Source: an uncultured Ignavibacteria bacterium
GTDB taxonomy: Bacteria > Bacteroidota > Ignavibacteria > Kapaibacteriales > UBA961
Assembly (NCBI GenBank): GCA_937868245.1
Contig: CALMMI010000448.1
Coordinates: forward strand, 1 to 15,073
DNA length: 15,073 nt
Reading direction: 5' to 3'
A program made the translations under genes and the position numbers. The notes under the pieces were generated by a model. It saw only the letters and a program-made list of their open reading frames with translations. It did not search any database and had not been told where the DNA came from. Every line of letters begins with the position of its first letter. Position 1 is the stretch's first letter. Positions 8,350 through 15,055 of this stretch are shown one piece after another.

Positions 8350-8357
8350 TATTTTTG
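8350..8357 (+). promoter_or_regulatory. Candidate -7 element for the thiamine pyrophosphokinase gene
   Basis: TATTTTTG followed by CGG is nearly the same string as the tRNA promoter -7 element (TATTTTTGCG). It would give a leader of about 95 bases before the ATG at 8458. No matching TTG box is seen 17-23 bases upstream. I looked for a TPP riboswitch in this leader and saw none. Confidence 0.35.
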
Positions 8358-8365
8358 CGGAACTA

Positions 8366-8373
8366 CAAATTTA
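8366..8373 (-). promoter_or_regulatory. Candidate -7 element for the M3 peptidase gene
   Basis: TAAATTTG on the minus strand fits TAnnTTTG and lies 67 bases before the peptidase ATG. It faces the plus-strand element at 8350-8357, so the two initiation sites would overlap. The -33 element is not evident. Confidence 0.3.
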
Positions 8374-8457
8374 ACAAAACTTTAGCTTCCTTTGAAATTC
8401 GAGTTTTCAAACAAACAAAAGAAACACCCGTTTTATAGTTTTCAACGAGTATAAAGT

Positions 8458-9189
8458 ATGGTATTCAAAGCAATGGATAAAATTCATCAAAACATTGATT
8501 TACATAATAGTTCAAACAATAAGTTTGATGTATTGTTATGTCTTGACGGCAGTTTACCGGATACAAAAGTTTTTTTTGATTTTTTCATAAATATCCCGGT
8601 AATTGCAGCAGACGGTGCTGCACATAAACTCTGTAAAATGAATATTTCTCCTACGTTTATCATCGGTGACCTTGATTCGTTTCACGAATATGGTGATGCT
8701 TCAGATTTTCCTGATTCCACAATTCTTCACTATCCCGACCAGGAATCAAACGATTTTGAAAAATGTTTAGTATTCTGCAGTGAAAAAGGCTTTACGACAA
8801 TTTTGGTTTTCGGTTTTCACGGCGGTTTAACGGAACACTCCTTGAATAATTGGAGTGTGCTGATGCGTCATTCTCAAAAACTTACAATTTGTATCTATGA
8901 AAATGGACGGTATGCTATTCCGCTTAAAGATTCAACTACGTTTACTGCAAAGATAGGTGAAACCATTTCGCTTATTCCTCAGCCGAGTGTGATTCTTACT
9001 ACATCCGGTTTACAGTGGAATCTAACGAATGAACTTTTGGAGTTGGGTATCAGGGAAGGTGCAAGAAACTGTGCAATTGATTCGAACATATCCATTCAAA
9101 TACACTCAGGAGAAGTTCTTCTTTTTTGCGATTCTTCTTTACCCTTTAAACCAACATTGTTACCTCTTCATTCTTCATATCTTAAATAG
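8458..9189 (+). CDS. Thiamine pyrophosphokinase (divergent)
   Basis: This enzyme is predicted to transfer diphosphate from ATP to thiamine, making thiamine diphosphate. The 243-residue protein has the family motifs in order: ADGAAHKL (51-58), IIGDLDSF (68-75), DQESNDFEK (94-102), HGGLTEHSLNN (121-131), and the thiamine-binding SGLQWNL (183-189) in the C-terminal beta domain. Two usual features are changed. The common GGR-x-DH segment reads GGLTEH, so Arg and Asp are Leu and Glu. The usual T-D-F-E-K reads N-D-F-E-K. The fold looks intact and I expect activity, but the changes deserve a test. The start is either the ATG at 8458 or the one at 8473; neither has a clear ribosome binding site. The product would supply the cofactor of the split transketolase encoded nearby. 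The gene ends just before the DnaA-box cluster. Confidence 0.85.
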   Translation: MVFKAMDKIHQNIDLHNSSNNKFDVLLCLDGSLPDTKVFFDFFINIPVIAADGAAHKLCKMNISPTFIIGDLDSFHEYGDASDFPDSTILHYPDQESNDFEKCLVFCSEKGFTTILVFGFHGGLTEHSLNNWSVLMRHSQKLTICIYENGRYAIPLKDSTTFTAKIGETISLIPQPSVILTTSGLQWNLTNELLELGIREGARNCAIDSNISIQIHSGEVLLFCDSSLPFKPTLLPLHSSYLK

Positions 9190-9496
9190 TTTAAAATTTT
9201 CTTAATGTAAGAGTAAATACAGAGTGTGGAAATGTGGATAACATTGTGGAAAAGGATGAATAAACCATAGAAGTATAGTATGTTAGGATAAACATTTGTT
9301 CTGTTGAAGCTGTGGAAAGAACTGTTAATAAGTTTTAAGTTTTCAACCATTGTGTGGAAAGAAAATTTTTTATTCACGTTCCACATTTTCTGTTCACGGT
9401 AATTTTAGAGCTTTCCACGTAAAAATGTTAATATGTGGACAATACAGTGGATAACTTTTCAATTTGTCTATCTGTTTAATTAATAAAGAGGTTAGT
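9190..9496. other. Candidate replication origin (oriC): DnaA-box cluster
   Basis: This 307-base gap holds no convincing gene. It carries a cluster of 9-mers like the DnaA box TTATCCACA. In the leftward sense (plus-strand TGTGGATAA form) they are at 9225-9233, 9233-9241 (perfect), 9245-9253 (one mismatch), 9311-9319, 9353-9361, 9434-9442 (one mismatch) and 9446-9454 (one mismatch). Two weaker ones in the opposite sense are at 9377-9385 and 9411-9419. The surroundings are very AT-rich, especially 9190-9220 and 9361-9376, as expected of an unwinding element. Seven same-sense boxes in 230 bases are far from chance. The parS-like palindrome at 15032 supports an origin-proximal location. Genes from 8298 down to 1010 all run away from this point. 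It could instead be a DnaA-titrating or DnaA-regulated site. Confidence 0.6.
9233..9241 (-). promoter_or_regulatory. Perfect consensus DnaA box
   Basis: TTATCCACA on the minus strand, the strongest E. coli-type DnaA box, flanked by near-consensus boxes that share its first base (9225-9233) or start three bases after it (9245-9253). Confidence 0.7.
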
Positions 9497-10672
9497 TTAC
9501 GGTATTGCAATTAAGCCAAGTTTTACGGCTTGTTTTGCACCCGTAACAGATGGTATATTCCCGGGTAATCCTCCGAGTGTTCGATAGGCAAGGTACGCGA
9601 AACAAATTGCTTCTTTTGCATCCGATGGAATACCAAGTGAATCAGAAGTTGTTATTTCAGCATTGGGTAATTCACTTTTAAGCAGTGACATCAATGTTTT
9701 GTTATGTATCCCACCGCCGGAAGCAATGATTTTTGAAGTTGGATCGGCAAACAATCGAATGTTCTCGGCTATAGACCACGCAGTAAATTCGGTAATCGTT
9801 CGAAGAATATCTTCGGTTGGAATAGAAGGTTGAAATGTAGTTCGGATGCGCTTCTCGAGCCATGTTGAATTAAATTCTTCCCGACCTGTTGATTTAGGAG
9901 GATGTTTTGTAATAAACGCATGGTTTTTCAATTGTTCAAGCATTGCTTTGATTGTTCGTCCGGCATCAGCAATTGAACCTTTTGAATCGAACTGTTTACC
10001 GAAAAACATACGGGCTGCTGCATCTATAAGTACATTTCCCGGTCCTGTATCGAAAGCACGAATTTCGTCCTTGCTTCCTTTAGGAGGCAATAGTGTTATA
10101 TTTGCAATACCGCCGATGTTCAATGCGATAACATTATTATGCTCTTCCCGTAAAAAGGTTGAATCAAAAATCGGAACTAACGGTGCTCCCTGACCTCCAA
10201 CAGCAACATCTGCTGAACGGAAGTCGCCAACAACAGGAACGCCAAGTACATTCGCAAGAACTGAGGGTGAGCCAAGTTGAAGTGTTGAGCCGATAGAAAG
10301 ACCAAGTTTTTTCTTTTGATGTGGTGCGTGCCACACAGTCTGGCCATGGAATCCGACAGCATCTAAAGTAGAAACAGAAATCCCCGCAATCTCGCACGCT
10401 TTTTGCGTAGCAATTGCATGTAGTTCAGAGAGTGCGGTATGGAGCCAACTTACTTCGGCAATTGTACTTTTCTTTTCGATTAGCCGCGTTATTTCATCCC
10501 GTATTTCTGAAGAGTAGGGAAGTGTCAGTTGTGATTTTAAGATAAAGCTGTGTTTGCCGTCGTGATTTGAGAATTCAACGATTGCTGCATCAATTCCATC
10601 GAGAGATGTTCCTGACATTAACCCACACATAATTCGCGGAGTTGATAACCATTCTGTTTGTTGATATTTCAT
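9497..10672 (-). CDS. anmK: Anhydro-N-acetylmuramic acid kinase
   Basis: AnmK opens and phosphorylates 1,6-anhydro-MurNAc released from peptidoglycan to give MurNAc-6-phosphate, a cytoplasmic step of cell-wall recycling. The 391-residue protein shows the family signature GLMSGTSLDGIDAA (17-30), GFHGQTVWH (107-115), DFRSADVAVGGQGAPLVP (150-167), NIGGIANI (185-192), and FDTGPGN (207-213), all in the usual order and at the usual length (about 370-390). The ATG at 10672 leaves 16 residues before the signature. A second Met at residue 15 would be an unusually short start, so the first is preferred. The gene points toward the DnaA-box cluster and is divergent from ftsE with only 21 bases between starts. 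No murQ is seen in the window, so the next step of the pathway is encoded elsewhere. Confidence 0.94.
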   Translation of the reverse strand: MKYQQTEWLSTPRIMCGLMSGTSLDGIDAAIVEFSNHDGKHSFILKSQLTLPYSSEIRDEITRLIEKKSTIAEVSWLHTALSELHAIATQKACEIAGISVSTLDAVGFHGQTVWHAPHQKKKLGLSIGSTLQLGSPSVLANVLGVPVVGDFRSADVAVGGQGAPLVPIFDSTFLREEHNNVIALNIGGIANITLLPPKGSKDEIRAFDTGPGNVLIDAAARMFFGKQFDSKGSIADAGRTIKAMLEQLKNHAFITKHPPKSTGREEFNSTWLEKRIRTTFQPSIPTEDILRTITEFTAWSIAENIRLFADPTSKIIASGGGIHNKTLMSLLKSELPNAEITTSDSLGIPSDAKEAICFAYLAYRTLGGLPGNIPSVTGAKQAVKLGLIAIP

Positions 10673-10674
10673 TG

Positions 10675-10691
10675 TATTAAATCATTTAATA
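10675..10691. promoter_or_regulatory. Palindrome filling the anmK-ftsE divergent gap (operator candidate)
   Basis: TATTAAATCATTTAATA is a perfect inverted repeat, two 8-base arms around a central C. It occupies nearly the whole 21-base space between the divergent ATG codons of anmK and ftsE. A bound protein here could affect both genes. AT-rich palindromes do arise by chance, so the call is tentative. Confidence 0.35.
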
Positions 10692-10693
10692 GT

Positions 10694-11380
10694 ATGCATA
10701 TAGATTTTCGCGGTGTTTCTGTCCAATTCGACGTTATTCCCGCACTTTCAAATATTACCGCTGTACTGCCTGACGGACAAACTACGTTATTGGTGGGTCC
10801 GACAGGTGCTGGTAAAACTACGCTTCTCAGGCTGTTATACGCTGATATTTTTCCTCATACTGGTTCAGTCTTTCTTAACGGACAGAATACAGCTATCATG
10901 AAACCACATCAAAAGCGTACTTTTTTGCAAAAAACCGGAATTGTTTTTCAAGATTGTAAATTACTACCCCACTCAACAGTGTATGAAAATGTTCTTTACC
11001 CCTTGATAATTAATGATTTACCAAAAAATGAAATAGACCATAAGTGCTTGGAAATCCTTCTTGATACCGGTATAAGTCATTTACGGGACAAATTCCCTCA
11101 TCAGTTATCAGGCGGAGAGAAGCATTTAGTTGCGCTTTCAAGGGCAATTATCCATAAACCGGAATTTCTTATTGCAGACGAACCAACCGGAAATCTGGAT
11201 CCGGAAACAACCATTGCCGTTGCTAATATTATACAAGGTCAAATTAGCAAAGGGGTTACAGTAATAATTTCAACACATAGTTCAGAGCTGATAGCATGTT
11301 TTCCAAAAGCAACACGCCTTGAAATGTCCGAAGGCAAAATTACGAAAGTTATTCCACCGATTACGAAAACAATTTCATAA
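10694..11380 (+). CDS. ftsE: FtsE-like cell-division ABC transporter ATPase
   Basis: FtsE is the ATPase of the FtsEX complex, which works with FtsX at the division septum to activate peptidoglycan hydrolases. The 228-residue protein has Walker A GPTGAGKT (35-42), Q-loop FQDCKLLPHSTVYENV (85-100, the FtsE-type string), signature LSGGE (138-142), Walker B FLIADEPTGNLD (158-169) and H195 in the switch. I chose the ATG at 10694 over the upstream TTG at 10658, which would overlap the divergent anmK start and precede no conserved sequence. The signature continues KHLVALSRA instead of the usual QQRVAIARA, so the conserved Arg is Leu. No ftsX is adjacent; dapB follows after 12 bases, probably co-transcribed. 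LolD- or MacB-type ATPases are the main alternative, less likely given the Q-loop string and the neighbour-free state. Confidence 0.82.
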   Translation: MHIDFRGVSVQFDVIPALSNITAVLPDGQTTLLVGPTGAGKTTLLRLLYADIFPHTGSVFLNGQNTAIMKPHQKRTFLQKTGIVFQDCKLLPHSTVYENVLYPLIINDLPKNEIDHKCLEILLDTGISHLRDKFPHQLSGGEKHLVALSRAIIHKPEFLIADEPTGNLDPETTIAVANIIQGQISKGVTVIISTHSSELIACFPKATRLEMSEGKITKVIPPITKTIS

Positions 11381-11392
11381 GGTAGCATTACT

Positions 11393-12145
11393 ATGGCAGC
11401 AGAGGAAAAATTTCCCAGAATCGCTTTGATTGGATACGGTTCTATGGGGAAGGAAATTGAAGCAATTGCACGTAAAAAAGGAATAACAATAACTAATATC
11501 TTTGATATTGATAATCCGTTATCTTTATCATCACAGGATAATTTCGATGTGGCAATTGATTTCTCTACACCTGCATCTGTTGTTGAAAATGTTCGCCTTG
11601 TTTCGTTACTTCATAAAGACATAGTTATTGGAACTACGGGTTGGAACGATTGTTTTAATGACGTACAGCAACATATTACAATCAATGAGGTTGGTGCTAT
11701 TTACGGATCGAATTATTCAATTGGGATGCAAATGTTCTTCAGGGTTGTACGTCAAGCTGCTATGCTGATTAATTCTGCAGATGAGTACGATGTTTTCCTT
11801 CATGAAATCCATCATAAACGTAAAATTGACAGCCCGAGCGGCACTGCATTATCGTTGGCACATATTATTTTGGATGAAGTTGAAAGGAAGCAGAGATTAA
11901 ATACTGAAACTCTTCACCATAGGATTAATGAAAACGAGTTACACGTAAGTTCGGTTCGAGGTGGTGAAATTACAGGAACACATACTGTTTATGTAGATTC
12001 TTTGGCAGATACGATTGAACTAACTCACAGGGCAAAAAACAGGGGCGGTTTTGCTTTAGGAGCATTAGAAGCTGCCGTTTGGATTTGGAATAAAAAAGGG
12101 ATGTATGATTTTACTTCCGTGTTTACGGAAATACTAACCAAGTAA
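11393..12145 (+). CDS. dapB: 4-hydroxy-tetrahydrodipicolinate reductase
   Basis: DapB reduces the dipicolinate precursor with NAD(P)H in the diaminopimelate/lysine pathway, feeding peptidoglycan cross-links. In 250 residues it shows the Rossmann motif GYGSMG (14-19), IDFSTP (55-60), GTTGW (80-84), SNYSIGMQ (106-113), and the active-site motif EIHHKRKIDSPSGTA (138-152). H140 and K144 correspond to the catalytic His and Lys of the E. coli enzyme. The N-terminus begins MAAEEKFPRIALIGYG, a short lead before the first strand. The sequence is typical and I see no oddity. It starts 12 bases after ftsE and is followed after 17 bases by the DUF1573-like gene, so the three likely form one transcript with a cell-envelope theme. 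Confidence 0.95.
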   Translation: MAAEEKFPRIALIGYGSMGKEIEAIARKKGITITNIFDIDNPLSLSSQDNFDVAIDFSTPASVVENVRLVSLLHKDIVIGTTGWNDCFNDVQQHITINEVGAIYGSNYSIGMQMFFRVVRQAAMLINSADEYDVFLHEIHHKRKIDSPSGTALSLAHIILDEVERKQRLNTETLHHRINENELHVSSVRGGEITGTHTVYVDSLADTIELTHRAKNRGGFALGALEAAVWIWNKKGMYDFTSVFTEILTK

Positions 12146-12162
12146 CTATACTAAACGATAAA

Positions 12163-12621
12163 ATGAAATTAAAACACATTTGTTTTGCTGCAATCATCGC
12201 TACATTTGCTTCAATTCAATTTTTGCCTGCAGGAGAAACTACAAAGGATAAGCCTGCTGTTGTTATTCAAAACGACACAATTTACCCAGCCGAAATTGAG
12301 ATACGACCACAGATCATACAGTTGGATTTTTATCCTAACGAGTTTATAACAAAGGATATTACATTACTAAACAGGGGAGGGCAGGCGCTCGAAATTAAAA
12401 AGACGAAGGCTTCCTGTTATTCTGCAAGTGCAGCTGTTATAAATTTCTCAATCCCGCCATTTGGTTTAGGTAAAGTACGTCTTTCCTTTAACACTCAAAA
12501 GCTTACAGATTCAATCCAGCGAATCGACTATACAATATGGAGTAATGCCCGCGATTCTATGTTTACGTTTCCCGTCTATCTGCGCAGAATTGAAAGAGAT
12601 TCGTCTAATACAAACCGTTAA
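12163..12621 (+). CDS. Exported DUF1573-like Ig-fold protein
   Basis: This is a small exported protein of unknown role. Residues 1-23 are a signal peptide (MKLKH, hydrophobic core, cleavage probably after LPA). The mature part reads like a DUF1573/abnormal-spindle-type immunoglobulin-like domain: a first strand (IIQLDFYPNEF), ITLLNRGGQALEIKKTKASC (66-85), IPPFGLGKVRLSFNT (97-111), and further strands to about 145. Typical members carry a Cys-x-Cys at the SC position; here only C85 is present (SCYSASA), so one Cys of the pair is lost. Such proteins in Bacteroidota are periplasmic or surface-located and often lie with cell-envelope genes. It is the last gene of the ftsE-dapB unit and runs convergently toward the outer-membrane barrel gene, 21 bases apart. 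Confidence 0.7.
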   Translation: MKLKHICFAAIIATFASIQFLPAGETTKDKPAVVIQNDTIYPAEIEIRPQIIQLDFYPNEFITKDITLLNRGGQALEIKKTKASCYSASAAVINFSIPPFGLGKVRLSFNTQKLTDSIQRIDYTIWSNARDSMFTFPVYLRRIERDSSNTNR

Positions 12622-12642
12622 TCGCTCTACCTTTAAATAAAA

Positions 12643-13926
12643 TTAGAAGGTTACATCAGCACCTGCCGTAAAGATATTAAACTTGCTAATATTGTAATCT
12701 AGGAATATCGTTACAGGACCAATTGGTTTTGCCACACCAATAATAAATTTTAGATTCGTATCAGATAAATCATAATATACCGTTTGCGGTTTTGTATCTC
12801 CAGGATATTCCGGTGGTTCTGCTTTTGCAACTTCCGGTGGTAATACCAAACGTATTAAACCTAGTTGCTGTTGCTGCTCCATCGGTATATAAAATTTATA
12901 GGAAGAATTAATAGAAATAGCTTCATACGATAGTCCACTATAAACATCAATAATATCTTTAAAGCTTTTACTTACCTGAAGGTTAATATCATATACCTTT
13001 GCATCAGAATTCAATTCAGCACTCGTAACACCTATTGTATTCTCTATATGAGTCTGTTGGTAAACAACTTGCAAGGCAGCGTCAAAAGGGTTGTTATCAA
13101 AGTACTGTGATAAACTGTGCTTCAACCCTAATCCCCATAAGGAGAGACTACCTACGTTTTTGTCAATTTTAATTGGAGGAATTAACCGTACTAATAATTC
13201 TGTTCCATACAATGAACCTATTTCGAATTGAGGAATTGCAGCAAAAACGGAATTAGTGTTTCCACCGGAAGGAAGAGTAAAAAAGAATGGAAATTTAGCT
13301 ATTGAATTTAGAATTGTATCTTGAATTGGTTTACCGAGTTTATCGAAGACCAACTTTAAAAATGGGTCGTCTCTTGTAATTTGGTCTTTGAAATAGTCTC
13401 TATTGAGCACAAATTTTGATTCTTTATTTCCATAAACAGTTGCTGCTTTGTCCGGAAAAGACATATGGCTGGTAGCAGTGTCGTTCAATCCTTTGTCAAA
13501 AAGATATTCCAATATATCCACTATCATTCCTGCAGTATCTTTGATAGTTACTGTTTGTTTTAATAAATCATACTCAGCTACATCTTTATCAGCTAATACA
13601 TCATTGAAAGATTTCCTTGGTGCTTTAGGCACATAGCTTTTTTGATCATCCCTAACAAATCCAAACATTGAATGGATACCAAATCTAAAATAAGGTGTTT
13701 TTACGTTCTTTGGTACAAAAGCAGAACGAAAAAACCTGGAATTAGCAGTAGCATTCGAAGTAGTTACCAATGGCTGTAGATATGGACCACTATTAGGTCC
13801 AAGCAGTTCTTTAGAAATTCTTCTTGTCATTTCAACGGAAAGTGCATTTGCATGAGGAGCGTCTTGAGCTGCTGCAGGTAAAATCAGGCAACAGCAAAAA
13901 AACAAAAGGGTTAGGGTGGTTTTCAT
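12643..13926 (-). CDS. Outer-membrane beta-barrel protein, uncharacterised
   Basis: The 427-residue protein starts with a signal peptide (residues 1-20, cysteine-rich core, ending LPAAAQ). The first part (to about 200) is polar with mixed helix and strand. From about 210 the sequence alternates in barrel fashion: LPSGGNTNSVFAAIPQFEIG, GTELLVRLIPPIKID, LSLWGLGLKHSLSQYF, VYDINLQVSKSF, DVYSGLSYEAIS, KFIIGVAKPIGPVTIFLDYN. It ends in Phe (FTAGADVTF), the usual terminal residue of outer-membrane barrels. The segment GTELLVRLIPP...LWGLGLKHS resembles, from memory, the Bacteroidota family DUF6588; this should be verified. It lies 10 bases downstream of the sugar-kinase gene and is probably co-transcribed with it. 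Whether it handles amino sugars is unknown. A QQQQ stretch near 350 and Pro-rich PPEYPGDTKP near 375 form a probable long external loop. Confidence 0.75.
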   Translation of the reverse strand: MKTTLTLLFFCCCLILPAAAQDAPHANALSVEMTRRISKELLGPNSGPYLQPLVTTSNATANSRFFRSAFVPKNVKTPYFRFGIHSMFGFVRDDQKSYVPKAPRKSFNDVLADKDVAEYDLLKQTVTIKDTAGMIVDILEYLFDKGLNDTATSHMSFPDKAATVYGNKESKFVLNRDYFKDQITRDDPFLKLVFDKLGKPIQDTILNSIAKFPFFFTLPSGGNTNSVFAAIPQFEIGSLYGTELLVRLIPPIKIDKNVGSLSLWGLGLKHSLSQYFDNNPFDAALQVVYQQTHIENTIGVTSAELNSDAKVYDINLQVSKSFKDIIDVYSGLSYEAISINSSYKFYIPMEQQQQLGLIRLVLPPEVAKAEPPEYPGDTKPQTVYYDLSDTNLKFIIGVAKPIGPVTIFLDYNISKFNIFTAGADVTF

Positions 13927-13936
13927 GTGGTTCTAT

Positions 13937-14887
13937 TTATTCAAAATCATTAAGTAATTTGAAAGCTAATGATACGGCTCCATCAAGAGCAGAGCCATAA
14001 GGTTGTACAACATTAAGACTTGGTTCCGATTCTAGTTTCTGATAAAGCAAGCGGGAGAGCAATGTATCATTCTCAATCATCCCTCCCATACATGCCAATT
14101 CAACAACATCTTTTGTATTCTTAAATTGTCTGCGAACAGCTAACAGTCCATCTACCAGATGTTGAGCCGAAGTTTCGATAATTGAATAACATACTTCGTC
14201 TCCGTCCTCGGCACATTTCATTACCATAGGTGTAAGGGAATGATACTCGAAAATACGTTCGGAGTATGCAGAAACGATAGTTCTTGGTCGTTCTTTTTTT
14301 ACCATTGGATAGCGTTCAGCAAGCATATCGAATAGCTTTGTAGCCTTACTTCTTCCGTCCACTGCACGGACGATTGCAGTAAGACCTTCACGCCCAATCC
14401 ATGCTCCGCTGCCTTCATCATCAAGCTCAATACCCCATCCGCCGCATCGAACTACTTCTTTAGAATTTATTTTCCCTAACGTAATTGTGCCAGTCCCTGC
14501 TATCAGTGCAATCCCGTTTTTACCTCCTAAAACACCTTCAAGGGCAATTTCGGCATCACTTGTTATCATTATGTCGTTGATAGTAATTTTGCTGTTTCGC
14601 GCTAATGTTTTCAGAAGGAGAGTGGAGCGTTGTTTTTCTTCTTCCAACCAAACTCCCGCTAACCCTACAACCACAGCATCAACTTCACTTGAATCGATTT
14701 CGGTTTTACTGCATAAATCACGAACCATATTCAGTACTCTTTCGGTTGATTCACCAACTCCTACAGCACCAATTCTAGTTGACCCGGCTTCAATTGTATA
14801 TAAAATTTCGTTAGCTCTTTTAATGATTCCGCGTGTTTTCGACCCACCGCCATCAATTGCGATTACCGTAGCTTCATCTTTATTCAT
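13937..14887 (-). CDS. N-acetylglucosamine kinase-like protein (BadF/BadG/BcrA/BcrD ATPase family)
   Basis: This is a predicted cytoplasmic sugar kinase of the ASKHA fold. In 316 residues it has the phosphate-1 motif IDGGGSKTRG (11-20), the catalytic-type Asp in TSDAEIAL (D111), phosphate-2 AGTGT (130-134), GGWGIELDDEGSGAWIG (149-165), which is the string typical of GlcNAc kinase-like BadF members, and a C-terminal adenosine-side ACMGGMIEN (about 265-273). The usual substrate in related proteins is N-acetylglucosamine, giving GlcNAc-6-phosphate; glucosamine or another amino sugar is possible. With anmK in the same window it suggests recycling or salvage of cell-wall sugars, though the two genes are not in one operon. 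It leads a two-gene unit with the barrel protein. The start ATG at 14887 is the only one near the first conserved strand. Confidence 0.82.
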   Translation of the reverse strand: MNKDEATVIAIDGGGSKTRGIIKRANEILYTIEAGSTRIGAVGVGESTERVLNMVRDLCSKTEIDSSEVDAVVVGLAGVWLEEEKQRSTLLLKTLARNSKITINDIMITSDAEIALEGVLGGKNGIALIAGTGTITLGKINSKEVVRCGGWGIELDDEGSGAWIGREGLTAIVRAVDGRSKATKLFDMLAERYPMVKKERPRTIVSAYSERIFEYHSLTPMVMKCAEDGDEVCYSIIETSAQHLVDGLLAVRRQFKNTKDVVELACMGGMIENDTLLSRLLYQKLESEPSLNVVQPYGSALDGAVSLAFKLLNDFE

Positions 14888-15031
14888 AAATATATCTTAA
14901 TCTGTTAAATGTAAATAATGGTAGTAATACAAAGCAGACACTCTTTTGAATAGAACTCCATGACAAAAAGACGCACGGAATACTTCTGTTTTCTGACAAA
15001 AGACAGCAACAATTCAAAAACACAGTTGAAA

Positions 15032-15055
15032 TAATAGTTCCACGTGGAACTATTA
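15032..15055. promoter_or_regulatory. parS-like ParB-binding palindrome
   Basis: This is a perfect 24-bp inverted repeat with 12-base arms. Its centre GTTCCACGTGGAAC (15037-15050) matches the core of chromosomal parS (consensus TGTTTCACGTGAAACA); the C/G versions at the fifth and twelfth positions are found in parS sites of other bacteria, for example Pseudomonas. ParB loads on such sites to segregate the origin region, and they normally lie close to oriC. No parA/parB gene is seen in the window; they may be to the right. Confidence 0.75.

Noticed and set aside
8299..8457. Possible TPP riboswitch before the thiamine pyrophosphokinase gene
   Set aside because: The conserved THI-box strings (such as CTGAGA) are absent and no matching fold was seen.
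9168..9386. 72-residue reading frame on the minus strand after the TPK gene
   Set aside because: It overlaps the TPK 3' end, has an odd Phe/Asn/Ile-rich composition with no motif, and lies across the DnaA-box cluster. Better explained as non-coding AT-rich DNA.
10658..10693. TTG start for ftsE 36 bases upstream
   Set aside because: It would overlap the divergent anmK start, and the added residues resemble nothing; the ATG at 10694 gives the usual FtsE length.
12622..12642. Terminator between the convergent DUF1573-like and barrel genes
   Set aside because: Only a 5-bp ACCTT/AAGGT pairing with a long loop and no clear T-run; too weak to call.
14961..15004. Direct repeat TGACAAAAAGAC / TGACAAAAGAC before the parS-like site
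   Set aside because: Two short AT-rich imperfect copies only; chance is a sufficient explanation, though they could be looked at again if parB lies to the right.
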